A stretch of 64,000 nucleotides of DNA, from contig JAKBLM010000001.1 of the NCBI GenBank assembly GCA_021832085.1, positions 124,001 through 188,000 of the forward strand, read 5' to 3'. The translations under genes and the position numbers were made by a program. Each line of letters opens with the position of its first letter. The stretch's first letter is position 1. Positions 1 through 7,986 of the stretch are shown in pieces. Origin of the DNA: Acidobacteriota bacterium. GTDB taxonomy: Bacteria > Acidobacteriota > Terriglobia > Acidiferrales > UBA7541. Below the pieces are notes generated by a model. The model saw only the letters and a program-made list of their open reading frames with translations, was not told the DNA's origin and made no database searches.

Positions 1-727
1 CGCCCGTGGCCGCCATGGCAAAGAAATTCCCGCCCAGCTTCCGGTCGATCAGCAGCATTACCAGGTCGACGTTGAGGGCCGGGAGGGCCATCACGATCAG
101 GATCGAGGTCACCAGCGTCATCCAGACGAAGAGCGGCAGCCGGCGAATCGTCATGCCTTTGACGCGCAGCGTCAGGATAGTGACGATCAGGTTGATTCCC
201 GCGGCCACCGATCCGATGCCCAACACCAGCAGGCTGAGCGCCCAGTAGTCGATCCCGGGCGAGGTCGAAAACGGCTTTTCGCTGAGGGGCGCGTAGCTGA
301 ACCAGCCGACATTGGGCGCCCCGCCGGCGAAGAAACTGAAGTAGAGCATCAGGCCGCCGAAAAACAGGAGCCAGTAACTGAACGCGTTCAGCCGCGGAAA
401 GGCGACGTCGCGGGCGCCGATCATCAGCGGAACGAGGTAGTTCGCTAGCCCAATCAAAACCGGCATGCCGAAGAGAAAAACCATCGTCGTGCCGTGCATG
501 GTGAAAATCTGATCGTAGGCGCCGGGCGAGAGGAAATGCTCCTCGGGAAAAGCCAGCTGGGCGCGCATCAACAGCGCTTCCACGCCGCCGCATAGGAAAA
601 AGAAAAAGGCCGTGGTCATATAAAGAATGCCGATTTGCTTGTGGTCGACCGAGGCGACCCAGCTCATCATCCGTTCCCGCGGGTGGGGAATGGCATGGGG
701 CAGTGAAGTGACCGGAATATCACTCAT
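1..727 (-). CDS. ctaD: Cytochrome c oxidase subunit I, N-terminal part (cut by window edge)
   Basis: Haem-copper oxidase subunit I, the membrane subunit that reduces O2 and pumps protons. Only the first ~242 codons are present; the gene runs off the left edge. The protein opens MSDIPVTSLP and has the typical subunit I start with SVDHKQIGILY near residue 27 and FTMHGTTMVFLFGMP, where H78 should be a low-spin haem ligand. Several hydrophobic helices follow. Its ATG overlaps the stop of the subunit II gene by four bases (ATGA), so the two are translationally coupled. The Cu-B ligand region lies outside the window, so the exact oxidase type cannot be settled. Confidence 0.93.
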   Translation of the reverse strand, partial: MSDIPVTSLPHAIPHPRERMMSWVASVDHKQIGILYMTTAFFFFLCGGVEALLMRAQLAFPEEHFLSPGAYDQIFTMHGTTMVFLFGMPVLIGLANYLVPLMIGARDVAFPRLNAFSYWLLFFGGLMLYFSFFAGGAPNVGWFSYAPLSEKPFSTSPGIDYWALSLLVLGIGSVAAGINLIVTILTLRVKGMTIRRLPLFVWMTLVTSILIVMALPALNVDLVMLLIDRKLGGNFFAMAATG

Positions 728-1653
728 CGTAGCGTCTCCAGATACGCCACAAGATCGTTTACCTGCTGGTTGGTCAGCCGCAAGTTCGGCATCTGCGTTC
801 CCGGCTTGAACTTCTGCGGGTCCTTGAGCCATGCGGCCAGATTCTTCGGCGTGTTCATCAGCCGGCCGGCGCCCAACGTCTCACGAGTTGCGATGTGGGT
901 CAGGTTCGGACCGGCGTCGGGCGTCGGCCCCAGGCCCTCGATCGTGTGGCAGCTGATGCAAGGCAGCGACTTGAACAGCTTCAGACCCGCCAGCGCGGGA
1001 CCCGACGTCGGCTGCGGCGGGATCGTCTCCTGCTCTTTCAGCCATGCGTCAAACTGCGCCGGCTCCTGGGCAATCGCCCGGATTCGCATCCAGGCATGCT
1101 CAGCGCCGCAAAATTGCGCGCAGGTGCCGAGGTAGGTCCCCGGCTTGTCCACGTCGATCCACAACTTGTTCGGGTGGCCCGGAATCAGATCGATCTTTGG
1201 TCCCAGCTCCGGCACCCACCAGTCGTGGATCACGTCGGCGCTCTTGAACTCCACCAGCGTCGGCACGCCCACCGGAAAATGTACGTCGTTCGCCGTCACC
1301 ACTCCGCTTTTCAGGTAATGGACTTCCCACCACCATTGATGCCCGATGATCAGCATGTCGGGGGAATGCCCACGGGTCGGCGGGTCTGATACCGCCATCG
1401 TGTGCAGCGTGGCAACGAAGAAGTAGCAGACCAGAGCCAGCGGCAACAGCGTCCAGATCCATTCGAGCCGCGTGTTACCGAAAATCTGCCGAGGCTCTCC
1501 CTCGCCCTTCTTCCTGTAGCGGATGATCGCGTAAGTCACCAGGCCGGTGACGGTCAGCAGGATCACTCCCATCCAGCACAATACGACGATGAAAAGGTGG
1601 GAGATGGCCTGCTCTTGAGGAGACGCAGCAATAAATGGTGTGTTGATCGGCAT
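724..1653 (-). CDS. ctaC: Cytochrome c oxidase subunit II with fused C-terminal cytochrome c domain
   Basis: Electron-entry subunit of an aa3/caa3-type oxidase, 309 residues. Two transmembrane helices (about 18-43 and 66-85) precede the cupredoxin domain. Cu-A ligands are visible: H143, then C178, C182, H186 and M189 in CAQFCGAEHAWM. After a proline-rich linker comes a class I cytochrome c domain with CISCH (C232, C235, H236) and a probable axial M288 in TQMPNL. The fused haem domain is the caa3 arrangement. The chosen ATG gives MPINTPFIAA. The frame stays open upstream to 2064, but that extension is Arg-rich and does not look like an oxidase. No lipobox is obvious. It is followed directly by ctaD. 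Confidence 0.93.
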   Translation of the reverse strand: MPINTPFIAASPQEQAISHLFIVVLCWMGVILLTVTGLVTYAIIRYRKKGEGEPRQIFGNTRLEWIWTLLPLALVCYFFVATLHTMAVSDPPTRGHSPDMLIIGHQWWWEVHYLKSGVVTANDVHFPVGVPTLVEFKSADVIHDWWVPELGPKIDLIPGHPNKLWIDVDKPGTYLGTCAQFCGAEHAWMRIRAIAQEPAQFDAWLKEQETIPPQPTSGPALAGLKLFKSLPCISCHTIEGLGPTPDAGPNLTHIATRETLGAGRLMNTPKNLAAWLKDPQKFKPGTQMPNLRLTNQQVNDLVAYLETLR

Positions 1654-2009
1654 CTTTAATCTTGCGTTTTTTCGCGCTGGAGGCCGCCCAGAGACCAACT
1701 GAGAAATGCAAATGAGTGAAACGAACGCGGTAGGAGGGCCCAAACTTCTCAAAAACTTGGCCGAACAGCGAGTACGTCGCCGAGCATTTCCAGCGCGGAC
1801 TCCCCCACGTACGCCGGAGATTGTACCACACGCATTCCCGTAGCGAGGCCGCGCCACGGAAATTCCCGGATTCATCACGACGAGACGAACTACGAGTCGC
1901 AGACCACGCCTGTTTCCATCGGCTTTGCGGGACGAGGTGAAACCGGACATTTCTACTTTGCGCTGGCATTTCCCGGCGTCCCGGCCGTGCGCTTTTCCCC
2001 AATTTTCCG
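1654..2009. other. Intergenic region between oxidase genes and padR
   Basis: Divergent gap holding the 5' side of the oxidase genes (minus strand) and, at its right end, the padR promoter. Frames that cross it translate into Arg- and Ser-rich sequence without domain character. I see no gene in it. Confidence 0.6.
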
Positions 2010-2039
2010 TTGACCAATATACTTCACTACGGTATATTG
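2010..2039 (+). promoter_or_regulatory. padR promoter with overlapping palindromic operator
   Basis: A -35 box TTGACC (2010-2015) and a -10 box TATATT (2033-2038) are separated by 17 bp. A perfect inverted repeat CAATATAC-N9-GTATATTG (2015-2022 and 2032-2039) fills the interval. The padR ATG at 2045 lies six bases after the -10 box, so transcripts should start at or next to the initiation codon. The layout fits autorepression by the PadR dimer. Confidence 0.75.
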
Positions 2040-2044
2040 CCGGC

Positions 2045-2377
2045 ATGTTTGGCCGCGACCTCAAGAAAGGCAGCGCCGAACTGCTCGTCCTGTCCCTGCT
2101 CGAAGAGCGTCCTCGCCACAGCTACGAAATCGGCAAATTGATCGAGAGTCGCTCCCGCGGCCGCATCGCCTTTCGCATCGGCTCGCTCTATCCCATCCTC
2201 TGCCGCCTGGAAGATCGCGGCCTGATCCAGGGCCGCTGGGTGGAAAAGGCGGGCGAGCGCCGCCGGCGTTTCTATCGGCTGACGCCCGAGGGCAGAAAAT
2301 TCCTCGCCAGACAGCGTAATTTGTGGGAGCAGTTCGTCGCCGCGGTAAATCAAGTCGCGAGGCCACGCCATGCCTGA
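2045..2377 (+). CDS. PadR-family transcriptional regulator
   Basis: Small winged-helix repressor of 110 residues, the usual size for stand-alone PadR proteins that sit in front of acidobacterial ADOP permeases. The sequence begins MFGRDLKKGSAELLVLSLL and contains the PadR core SYEIGKLI, RIGSLYPILCRLEDRGLI and RRRFYRLTPEG (recognition helix plus wing). It overlaps the permease gene by eight bases, so the pair is an operon. No Shine-Dalgarno sequence precedes the ATG; promoter spacing suggests a leaderless transcript. Presumably it controls its own operon through the palindrome at 2015-2039. Confidence 0.92.
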   Translation: MFGRDLKKGSAELLVLSLLEERPRHSYEIGKLIESRSRGRIAFRIGSLYPILCRLEDRGLIQGRWVEKAGERRRRFYRLTPEGRKFLARQRNLWEQFVAAVNQVARPRHA

Positions 2378-5078
2378 TTGGCGTTCCTACGTGCGGGAGC
2401 ATTTGCACCTGCCGGACGCCCGCCCCGAACGTGAAGCGGACATTGTCGAGGAGATCGCGCGCCAACTCGAAGATGCCTACGAAGAAGCGCGGCGCCAGGG
2501 CCTGAGCGAAGCGGAAGCCGAAGTCTCCGCCGTGACCCACGTCGCCGATTGGCAGAAGCTCTCAGACGAACTGCGGCTTTCGCGCACAAGCAAACCGCTT
2601 GCGCTCGATCGGCTGATCGAGCAAAGCAGGGATCGCAGCAATTTGCCCGGGCGCATGGGCCAATTCTTTTATGGCGTCTGGTTCGACGTCCTTTTCGCGT
2701 GGCGGCTGCTCGCGAAAAATCGCGGCTTCGCGATTGCCGCGATTCTGACGATGGCCATCGGCATCGGCGCGAACACCGCTGTTTTCAGCATCATCGACAG
2801 CGCGCTCTTCTTCCCTCTTCCCTACCCGCAGGCCAGCCGAATCATCTTCGCCACCACTGTCCGCGGGGATGGCCATCCTTTTGTGTCGAAGAGTGTCTTT
2901 GCTTCGTGGAAAAACCGAAACCGGTCGCTTGCGTCCATTGCCGCGTATAGCGACATTTTCAAAACCACGCTCACCGGCGCCGGCGTACCGGACCGGCTGC
3001 CTCTTGCCAGCGTGAGTTCGGGCTTCTTTTCCGTGCTTGGCGTTGGACCGATGCTTGGCCGCGCATTTCTTCCCTCGGAATTGCAACCAGGCGGGCCAGC
3101 CGCCGTAATTCTTTCCTATCCGCTCTGGCGCAGCCGGTTCGACGCGAGCCCGAAGGCGGTCGGCAAGACGATCTATCTGAACGACAAGCCGTTCACCGTC
3201 GTTGGCGTGATGGCGCCGGGATTCGAATTTCCCGGCACGGTGAATCCTGCTGTGCTCGTTCCCTTACAACCTTCGGACGGCCCCCTTTTCGCTCAGCGGT
3301 TCGGGGTGGTCGACGTGCTGGGCCGGCTAAAACCTGGCGTGGGCGTGGCGTCAGTGCAGGCCGATTTGGAAACGATTCTGCAGCAGGATGCCGAGCGAGC
3401 TCCCGCCCTTCTGCAACGGCTCCCCAAAACCAGCCGGACGATTGTCATGCCGCTGCGTGAGCGATTGGTGGGAAAGACGCGGTCGGCGCTGCTGGTGCTG
3501 TGGGGCGCGGTGGGATTTCTGTTGTTGATTGCCTGTGTGAACGTGGCAAATCTGGCACTGGCGCGTGCACTCGCTCGCGAAAAGGAGATTGCGGTCCGCG
3601 TGGCTCTGGGCGCGGAGCGGAGGCGCGTGATGCGGCAGCTTTTGACGGAAAGCGTGCTCGTGGCGACGCTGGGCGGCATGGCGGGCATCGCGATCGCCTG
3701 CGCGGTCGTGTGGGTGGTGCGACATTTCGGACCCGCCGAGCTTCCTCGGCTGCACAACGCGACGATTGATTTTCCCGTGCTGCTGTTTACGCTTGGAGTT
3801 TCCGTGCTGGCCGGCATTCTGGCCGGGTTGGCTCCGGCGCGAGCGGCGTGGCGATTGCCTGCCGCGGAAGGGTTGAAAGAAGGCGCGCGCTCGAGTACCG
3901 GGCGCGGCCATCGCCGACTGCGCAGCGCGCTGATGGTTGCCGAGATCGCGATGGCGCTGATGCTGGCGATTGGCGCGGGCCTGCTGGTTGGCAGCTTTTT
4001 GAAAATCACAGGGCTTGATCTCGGGCTCGACCCGCACAACGTTCTCACCGCCGAGCTAGCTTTGCCCCTCGCCAGATACGCGACGCCGGCCGAGCAGCTC
4101 GCGTTCGCGCAGTCGCTGCTCAAGCGCATAAGGAGCTTGCCGGGGGTGGTCGCGACCGCGGGAGCAAACGATGTCCCGATGGCACACTTCAACGAGGCGA
4201 TGAGTGTGAAAATCCAGGGCATGCCGACTCCAAGCGGTCCACGCGGCAACGGCGTAGGACTCGAGGCTGTAACGCCCGGTTTCTTCCGTACCATGCGAAT
4301 TCCATTTCTCGCCGGGCGCGATTTCAACGTCGGCGATTCCGCATCAACTGCGCCCGTCGCCATCGTGAATCAAGCATTCGTCCGCCACTTCCTGCCGAAT
4401 CGAGATCCTATAGGCGAGCGAATCGGGAGAGGCTCCCGACCGATGCGGATCGTGGGGGTCGTGGCCAACGTTCGCCAGCAGGGCCTGTTGAACGCGCCTT
4501 TTCCGACCCTATACAACCCCTACGCGCAGCAGCCCACGGCTTTCGTTTCGCTCTTGATTCGCGCGAGCGGCAATCCGGAAGGGATTGCACCGGCGCTGCG
4601 CGCGCAGGTTGAGCAGTTGGACGACGAATTGCCGGTTTTCGGCGTGGCAACGATGGATCAGCGGCTGGCCAAAATGGAAGCTGAGCGGCGATTCGAAATG
4701 ATCGTGCTGACGGCGTTCGCGATTGTCGCGCTGCTGCTGGCAGCTCTGGGTGTTTACGGCGTGATTTCCTATTCGGTCAGCGAGCGCACGCACGAAATCG
4801 GGATTCGGATGGCGCTTGGCGCGAAGAAAGGCACGGTGATGCGGATAGTCATGGGAAAGACGCTTGTGCTCGCGTTCCTCGGCGTGGCGACCGGCGTCGG
4901 CGGTGCGCTGGCGCTCACGCGCTACTTGCAGAGCCTACTCTTCCAGATTCGCCCCGATGATCCGCTGACGTTCGCCCTCGCCGCCGCACTGCTGCTCGCC
5001 ACTGCGCTGCTGGCCGGGTTCCTGCCCGCGCGCCGCGCCACGGCAATCGCTCCGATCACCGCTCTTCGCTATGAGTGA
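2370..5078 (+). CDS. ADOP-type ABC transporter permease (MacB/FtsX duplicated)
   Basis: Acidobacterial duplicated orphan permease of 902 residues. Residues 1-90 are a soluble helical prefix rich in Glu/Arg (EREADIVEEIARQLEDAY). Then come one membrane helix, a MacB-type periplasmic domain (about 140-350), three helices, a second helix-periplasmic-three-helix unit with LMVAEIAMALML near 535, and a final FtsX block (VSERTHEIGIRMALGA) near 800. No ATP-binding subunit lies beside it, which is normal for this family. Such permeases are thought to work in MacB-like export or signalling, but substrates are unknown. Its end overlaps the convergent gene by 23 bases. Confidence 0.93.
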   Translation: MPDWRSYVREHLHLPDARPEREADIVEEIARQLEDAYEEARRQGLSEAEAEVSAVTHVADWQKLSDELRLSRTSKPLALDRLIEQSRDRSNLPGRMGQFFYGVWFDVLFAWRLLAKNRGFAIAAILTMAIGIGANTAVFSIIDSALFFPLPYPQASRIIFATTVRGDGHPFVSKSVFASWKNRNRSLASIAAYSDIFKTTLTGAGVPDRLPLASVSSGFFSVLGVGPMLGRAFLPSELQPGGPAAVILSYPLWRSRFDASPKAVGKTIYLNDKPFTVVGVMAPGFEFPGTVNPAVLVPLQPSDGPLFAQRFGVVDVLGRLKPGVGVASVQADLETILQQDAERAPALLQRLPKTSRTIVMPLRERLVGKTRSALLVLWGAVGFLLLIACVNVANLALARALAREKEIAVRVALGAERRRVMRQLLTESVLVATLGGMAGIAIACAVVWVVRHFGPAELPRLHNATIDFPVLLFTLGVSVLAGILAGLAPARAAWRLPAAEGLKEGARSSTGRGHRRLRSALMVAEIAMALMLAIGAGLLVGSFLKITGLDLGLDPHNVLTAELALPLARYATPAEQLAFAQSLLKRIRSLPGVVATAGANDVPMAHFNEAMSVKIQGMPTPSGPRGNGVGLEAVTPGFFRTMRIPFLAGRDFNVGDSASTAPVAIVNQAFVRHFLPNRDPIGERIGRGSRPMRIVGVVANVRQQGLLNAPFPTLYNPYAQQPTAFVSLLIRASGNPEGIAPALRAQVEQLDDELPVFGVATMDQRLAKMEAERRFEMIVLTAFAIVALLLAALGVYGVISYSVSERTHEIGIRMALGAKKGTVMRIVMGKTLVLAFLGVATGVGGALALTRYLQSLLFQIRPDDPLTFALAAALLLATALLAGFLPARRATAIAPITALRYE

Positions 5079-6207
5079 CCTGGCCCGAGGGCTGCCCGGC
5101 GGGTGAAGCGGCGGCCCAGCGTTTCTGCATGCGCGTCTGCATGCGCACGAGCTGGTCGCTCAACTTGCCCCGCGCCTCGCCGCGGATGATGCCGCGAATA
5201 AAAAAGGCGAAAAATCCCTTCAGGCTATCCGAGCGCGTGCGGTTCAGATAGATCAGGTAAAACGACGGTTTGCCATTTTCGGGAGGCGCGGCCACCATGA
5301 GCGTCACGCCCAGCGATCCGTCGGAGTAATGGTCGGCGTAGATCTGCTTCGACGCCTCCCAGATCCAATCGCTGTCGCCCATCTTCACGCGATCGATCAG
5401 CACTTGCGTCACCGAGATGACCGGCTTCAGGCCGTTGCCGTATTCTTCCTTCGACCAATAGAGAAAGCTTTCGATTTTCGGATCGCACTTTGGGAAAGAG
5501 TTCAAGCAGTCCGCCAATTGCGGCGCGAACTTGCTCAGATAGGTCGACTCCTTGAGCAATTTGCCCGATGCGAGGGACAAGCTCTCCGGCGGGTTCTTGT
5601 CGGCGTAATCGGCCAGTCCCGCGTTGCCGGATTGCAGATAGTCCTGAACGCGCTGCAAAAGCACCTGGCGGAGCAGCCGGTTGGCCAAAATGTACGGTTT
5701 CGGGTCTGACCACGAGATGTCCTTCTGGAATCTCTCGATGTCTTTCGCCGAGAGCTTCAGGTTGCAGTTGCCGACCTGGCACCCCTGCAGATCCGCGAGA
5801 CTCTTCTTGTCGAGATGGAGGCCGGCGAGATTGGCGAGCGTAGGCGGCGTGCTGAACTTGGCGACTTCGGGAACGGACTGGCCCTGCTTGAAACGAACGA
5901 TGTCCGTGAACTCCTTGAGGAAAAAATCGGTTGGCACGGCAATCCGGATTGCCCCGGCCAAGGCGACTTCGTCACCCGCTGCCGTCTCCATTGTTTTTGC
6001 AACGGGCTGGCCTTCGGCCAGATCCTCGAGATTCCCGTTGCTGAAACCGGCATATTGCTTCAGGAAATCCCCCAGTGACGCGGGCACCGACTGGGCGCGT
6101 AGCGAGAAAGCAACAGCCGCAAGCAGAGCTGGCAGGAGAACCCAGGGGATTATCCGTTGAGGCCACCGCCAAAGACTCGCTTCGCGCCTCCCCCTTTTAT
6201 CCGGCAC
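5056..6207 (-). CDS. Secreted protein of unknown function, paralogue A
   Basis: I do not recognise a named family. From a GTG at 6207 the protein has 383 residues and a signal peptide (PWVLLPALLAAVAFSLRAQS) before a soluble domain. It shares conserved blocks with the next gene upstream: GAIRI-VP--FFL, KFSTPP-LA-L-GL, a Cys pair (CQVGNC here, CRPGDC there), DYLQSGNAGLADY, PVISVTQV and WEASKQIYADHY. The two arose by tandem duplication. The frame is open upstream to 6426 with no better start, so the 5' end is uncertain. The 3' end overlaps the permease gene tail to tail by 23 bases. Confidence 0.72.
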   Translation of the reverse strand: MPDKRGRREASLWRWPQRIIPWVLLPALLAAVAFSLRAQSVPASLGDFLKQYAGFSNGNLEDLAEGQPVAKTMETAAGDEVALAGAIRIAVPTDFFLKEFTDIVRFKQGQSVPEVAKFSTPPTLANLAGLHLDKKSLADLQGCQVGNCNLKLSAKDIERFQKDISWSDPKPYILANRLLRQVLLQRVQDYLQSGNAGLADYADKNPPESLSLASGKLLKESTYLSKFAPQLADCLNSFPKCDPKIESFLYWSKEEYGNGLKPVISVTQVLIDRVKMGDSDWIWEASKQIYADHYSDGSLGVTLMVAAPPENGKPSFYLIYLNRTRSDSLKGFFAFFIRGIIRGEARGKLSDQLVRMQTRMQKRWAAASPAGQPSGQVTHSEER

Positions 6208-6563
6208 GCCAGTGCCCGAGCAGGGCCCGCATTCGTCCGCTCGCTTGCCGGAGATCGGCAAAAACTCGCTCGATTCTTCCCTCGATCGGATCCCAAACCA
6301 GGTGTTCACGTTCTTTCTCTTGCCTTTCCCCCGGCCTTCGCTCGCCGCTGGAGCGGCAACACTCGGCCAAGATGCGGCACGCGTTTTGGCCAAGGCCCGT
6401 GGCGCCCTCTTTCGAGTCGCTGCCACTCCAACGGATAAGGAAACCCAGTTGCGATTTTACGTTTAGCGAATGAATCCCGCTAACCCGAGTGCGCCACGAG
6501 TCCTTTCGCCAGGGGAAGAGATCGATCGAAGGGTCGCGGGCCTCGCGTGTGGGCTCTTTTCGT

Positions 6564-7748
6564 TCACTTCGGCACCCTGCCGCCCTGAAGGGTCGGCGCT
6601 GCAGAAACCTGCGCGGAAGAGCGGGCAGCCCAGCGCGATTCCATCTGCTTCCGAACGCGCTGCAGGCGGTCTATCATCGCGTCGTTGACACCGCCTTGGA
6701 CGAAGCTTCGCACCAGCGAGGCTGTTACGCCGCCGAGCACGTCTGACCGGCTGCGGTTGAGGTAGACGAAATAGAACGCCGGCTTGTTCTGTTCCCCGTT
6801 TGCCGCCACCAGTAATGTGATGCCGAGCGAGCATTCCATGTAGTGGTTGGCGTAGAGCTGCTTGGAAGCCTCCCAGGTCCAGCCGCCCGCGCTGGTGCCT
6901 TCGTGAACGATCATCACCTGGGTCACCGAAATCACCGGCTGAAGTCCTCGGCGGAACTTCTCCTTCGACCAGTAGAGAAAACTCTTCACTTCCGGGTCGC
7001 ACTGCGGAAAACGGTCGAGGCATTTGGTCAGCTGAGGCGCATGCCGGCTCAGAAAGGGCAACTGGCCAAGCAACTGGCGAAAGCCGGACACCAGGCTCAC
7101 CGGCGAACCCTTGTCGTCGTAGGCCGCCAGCCCGGCATCTCCCGATTGCAGATAGTTTTGCACGCGCGCGAGGAGGAATTCGCGAAACAGGCGGTTGACC
7201 GATTCCTTCGAACCGCGCTCTGACCCGCGCATCCCGTCGCGAATGCGCGTGATCGCCTCGGCGGGAAGCTTCAGTCCGCAATCGCCGGGCCGGCAATTGT
7301 GCAGCGATTCGACGTCTTCTGGCTGGAGCGACAGGCCGTCGAGATCGGCCAGCACGGGCGGCGTGCTGAATTTGCCGATCTCCGGCGCCGGCTTCACTTG
7401 TTCCTTCTTGTACCAAACGATGTCCTCGGACTCGGAGAGAAAAAATTCGCGCGGGACGTGGATGCGGATCGCGCCCACGCCGGCCACTTCCTTGCTCGAC
7501 TGCGTTTCGAGTATTTTGGCGACGGGCTTCCCGGCGGCTAGTTCGCGCAGCTCGGCTTCGCTGAAATGAGCGTTGGCCTTGAGAAATTCCCTCAGCTCCG
7601 GCGGAATCCCTTGCGCCTGAATCGCCGCTCCGCACCCCAGCAGGAAGGCCATTCCAAGGAGAAAGCCCCGGCAGGCCTGCGACCACGCCCATCGGCCACT
7701 ACGGTCGCTTTCACAACGATTCCCAAGTGGTTCTTTCCTGCCGCGCAT
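6564..7748 (-). CDS. Secreted protein of unknown function, paralogue B
   Basis: 394 residues, with a signal peptide (FLLGMAFLLGCGAAIQAQ) after a basic N-terminus, then a domain paralogous to the neighbouring gene. Shared blocks are GAIRIHVPREFFL, KFSTPPVLADLDGL, CRPGDC, NYLQSGDAGLAAYDD, QPVISVTQV and WEASKQLYANHY. The Cys pair is conserved in both copies and may form a disulfide after export. The ATG at 7748 has only a weak GGGG stretch in front of it. Genes A and B have the same direction with a ~350-base gap, so they may be transcribed separately. Function unknown. Confidence 0.75.
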   Translation of the reverse strand: MRGRKEPLGNRCESDRSGRWAWSQACRGFLLGMAFLLGCGAAIQAQGIPPELREFLKANAHFSEAELRELAAGKPVAKILETQSSKEVAGVGAIRIHVPREFFLSESEDIVWYKKEQVKPAPEIGKFSTPPVLADLDGLSLQPEDVESLHNCRPGDCGLKLPAEAITRIRDGMRGSERGSKESVNRLFREFLLARVQNYLQSGDAGLAAYDDKGSPVSLVSGFRQLLGQLPFLSRHAPQLTKCLDRFPQCDPEVKSFLYWSKEKFRRGLQPVISVTQVMIVHEGTSAGGWTWEASKQLYANHYMECSLGITLLVAANGEQNKPAFYFVYLNRSRSDVLGGVTASLVRSFVQGGVNDAMIDRLQRVRKQMESRWAARSSAQVSAAPTLQGGRVPK

Positions 7749-7986
7749 CCCCGACCCCTGGAAACAGCTTCGCAGCCTTCAGTTGGCAACGGATCGGGCA
7801 ATTTGCGGGCCGCATATCGAGGGATACAACTCTCTCCCAGTCAACAACTTGTCACTCACGTCGTGACCCTGGTCCCGCTTCCCATGGGGCATTTGCCGCA
7901 TGCCAGGGGGCGAGCCAGCCCAATCCCGATTCGGACGGGCCAGAATGGCCGGCAGGTCCCGCTCCGGCCCTCCCTAACCCCATAGA

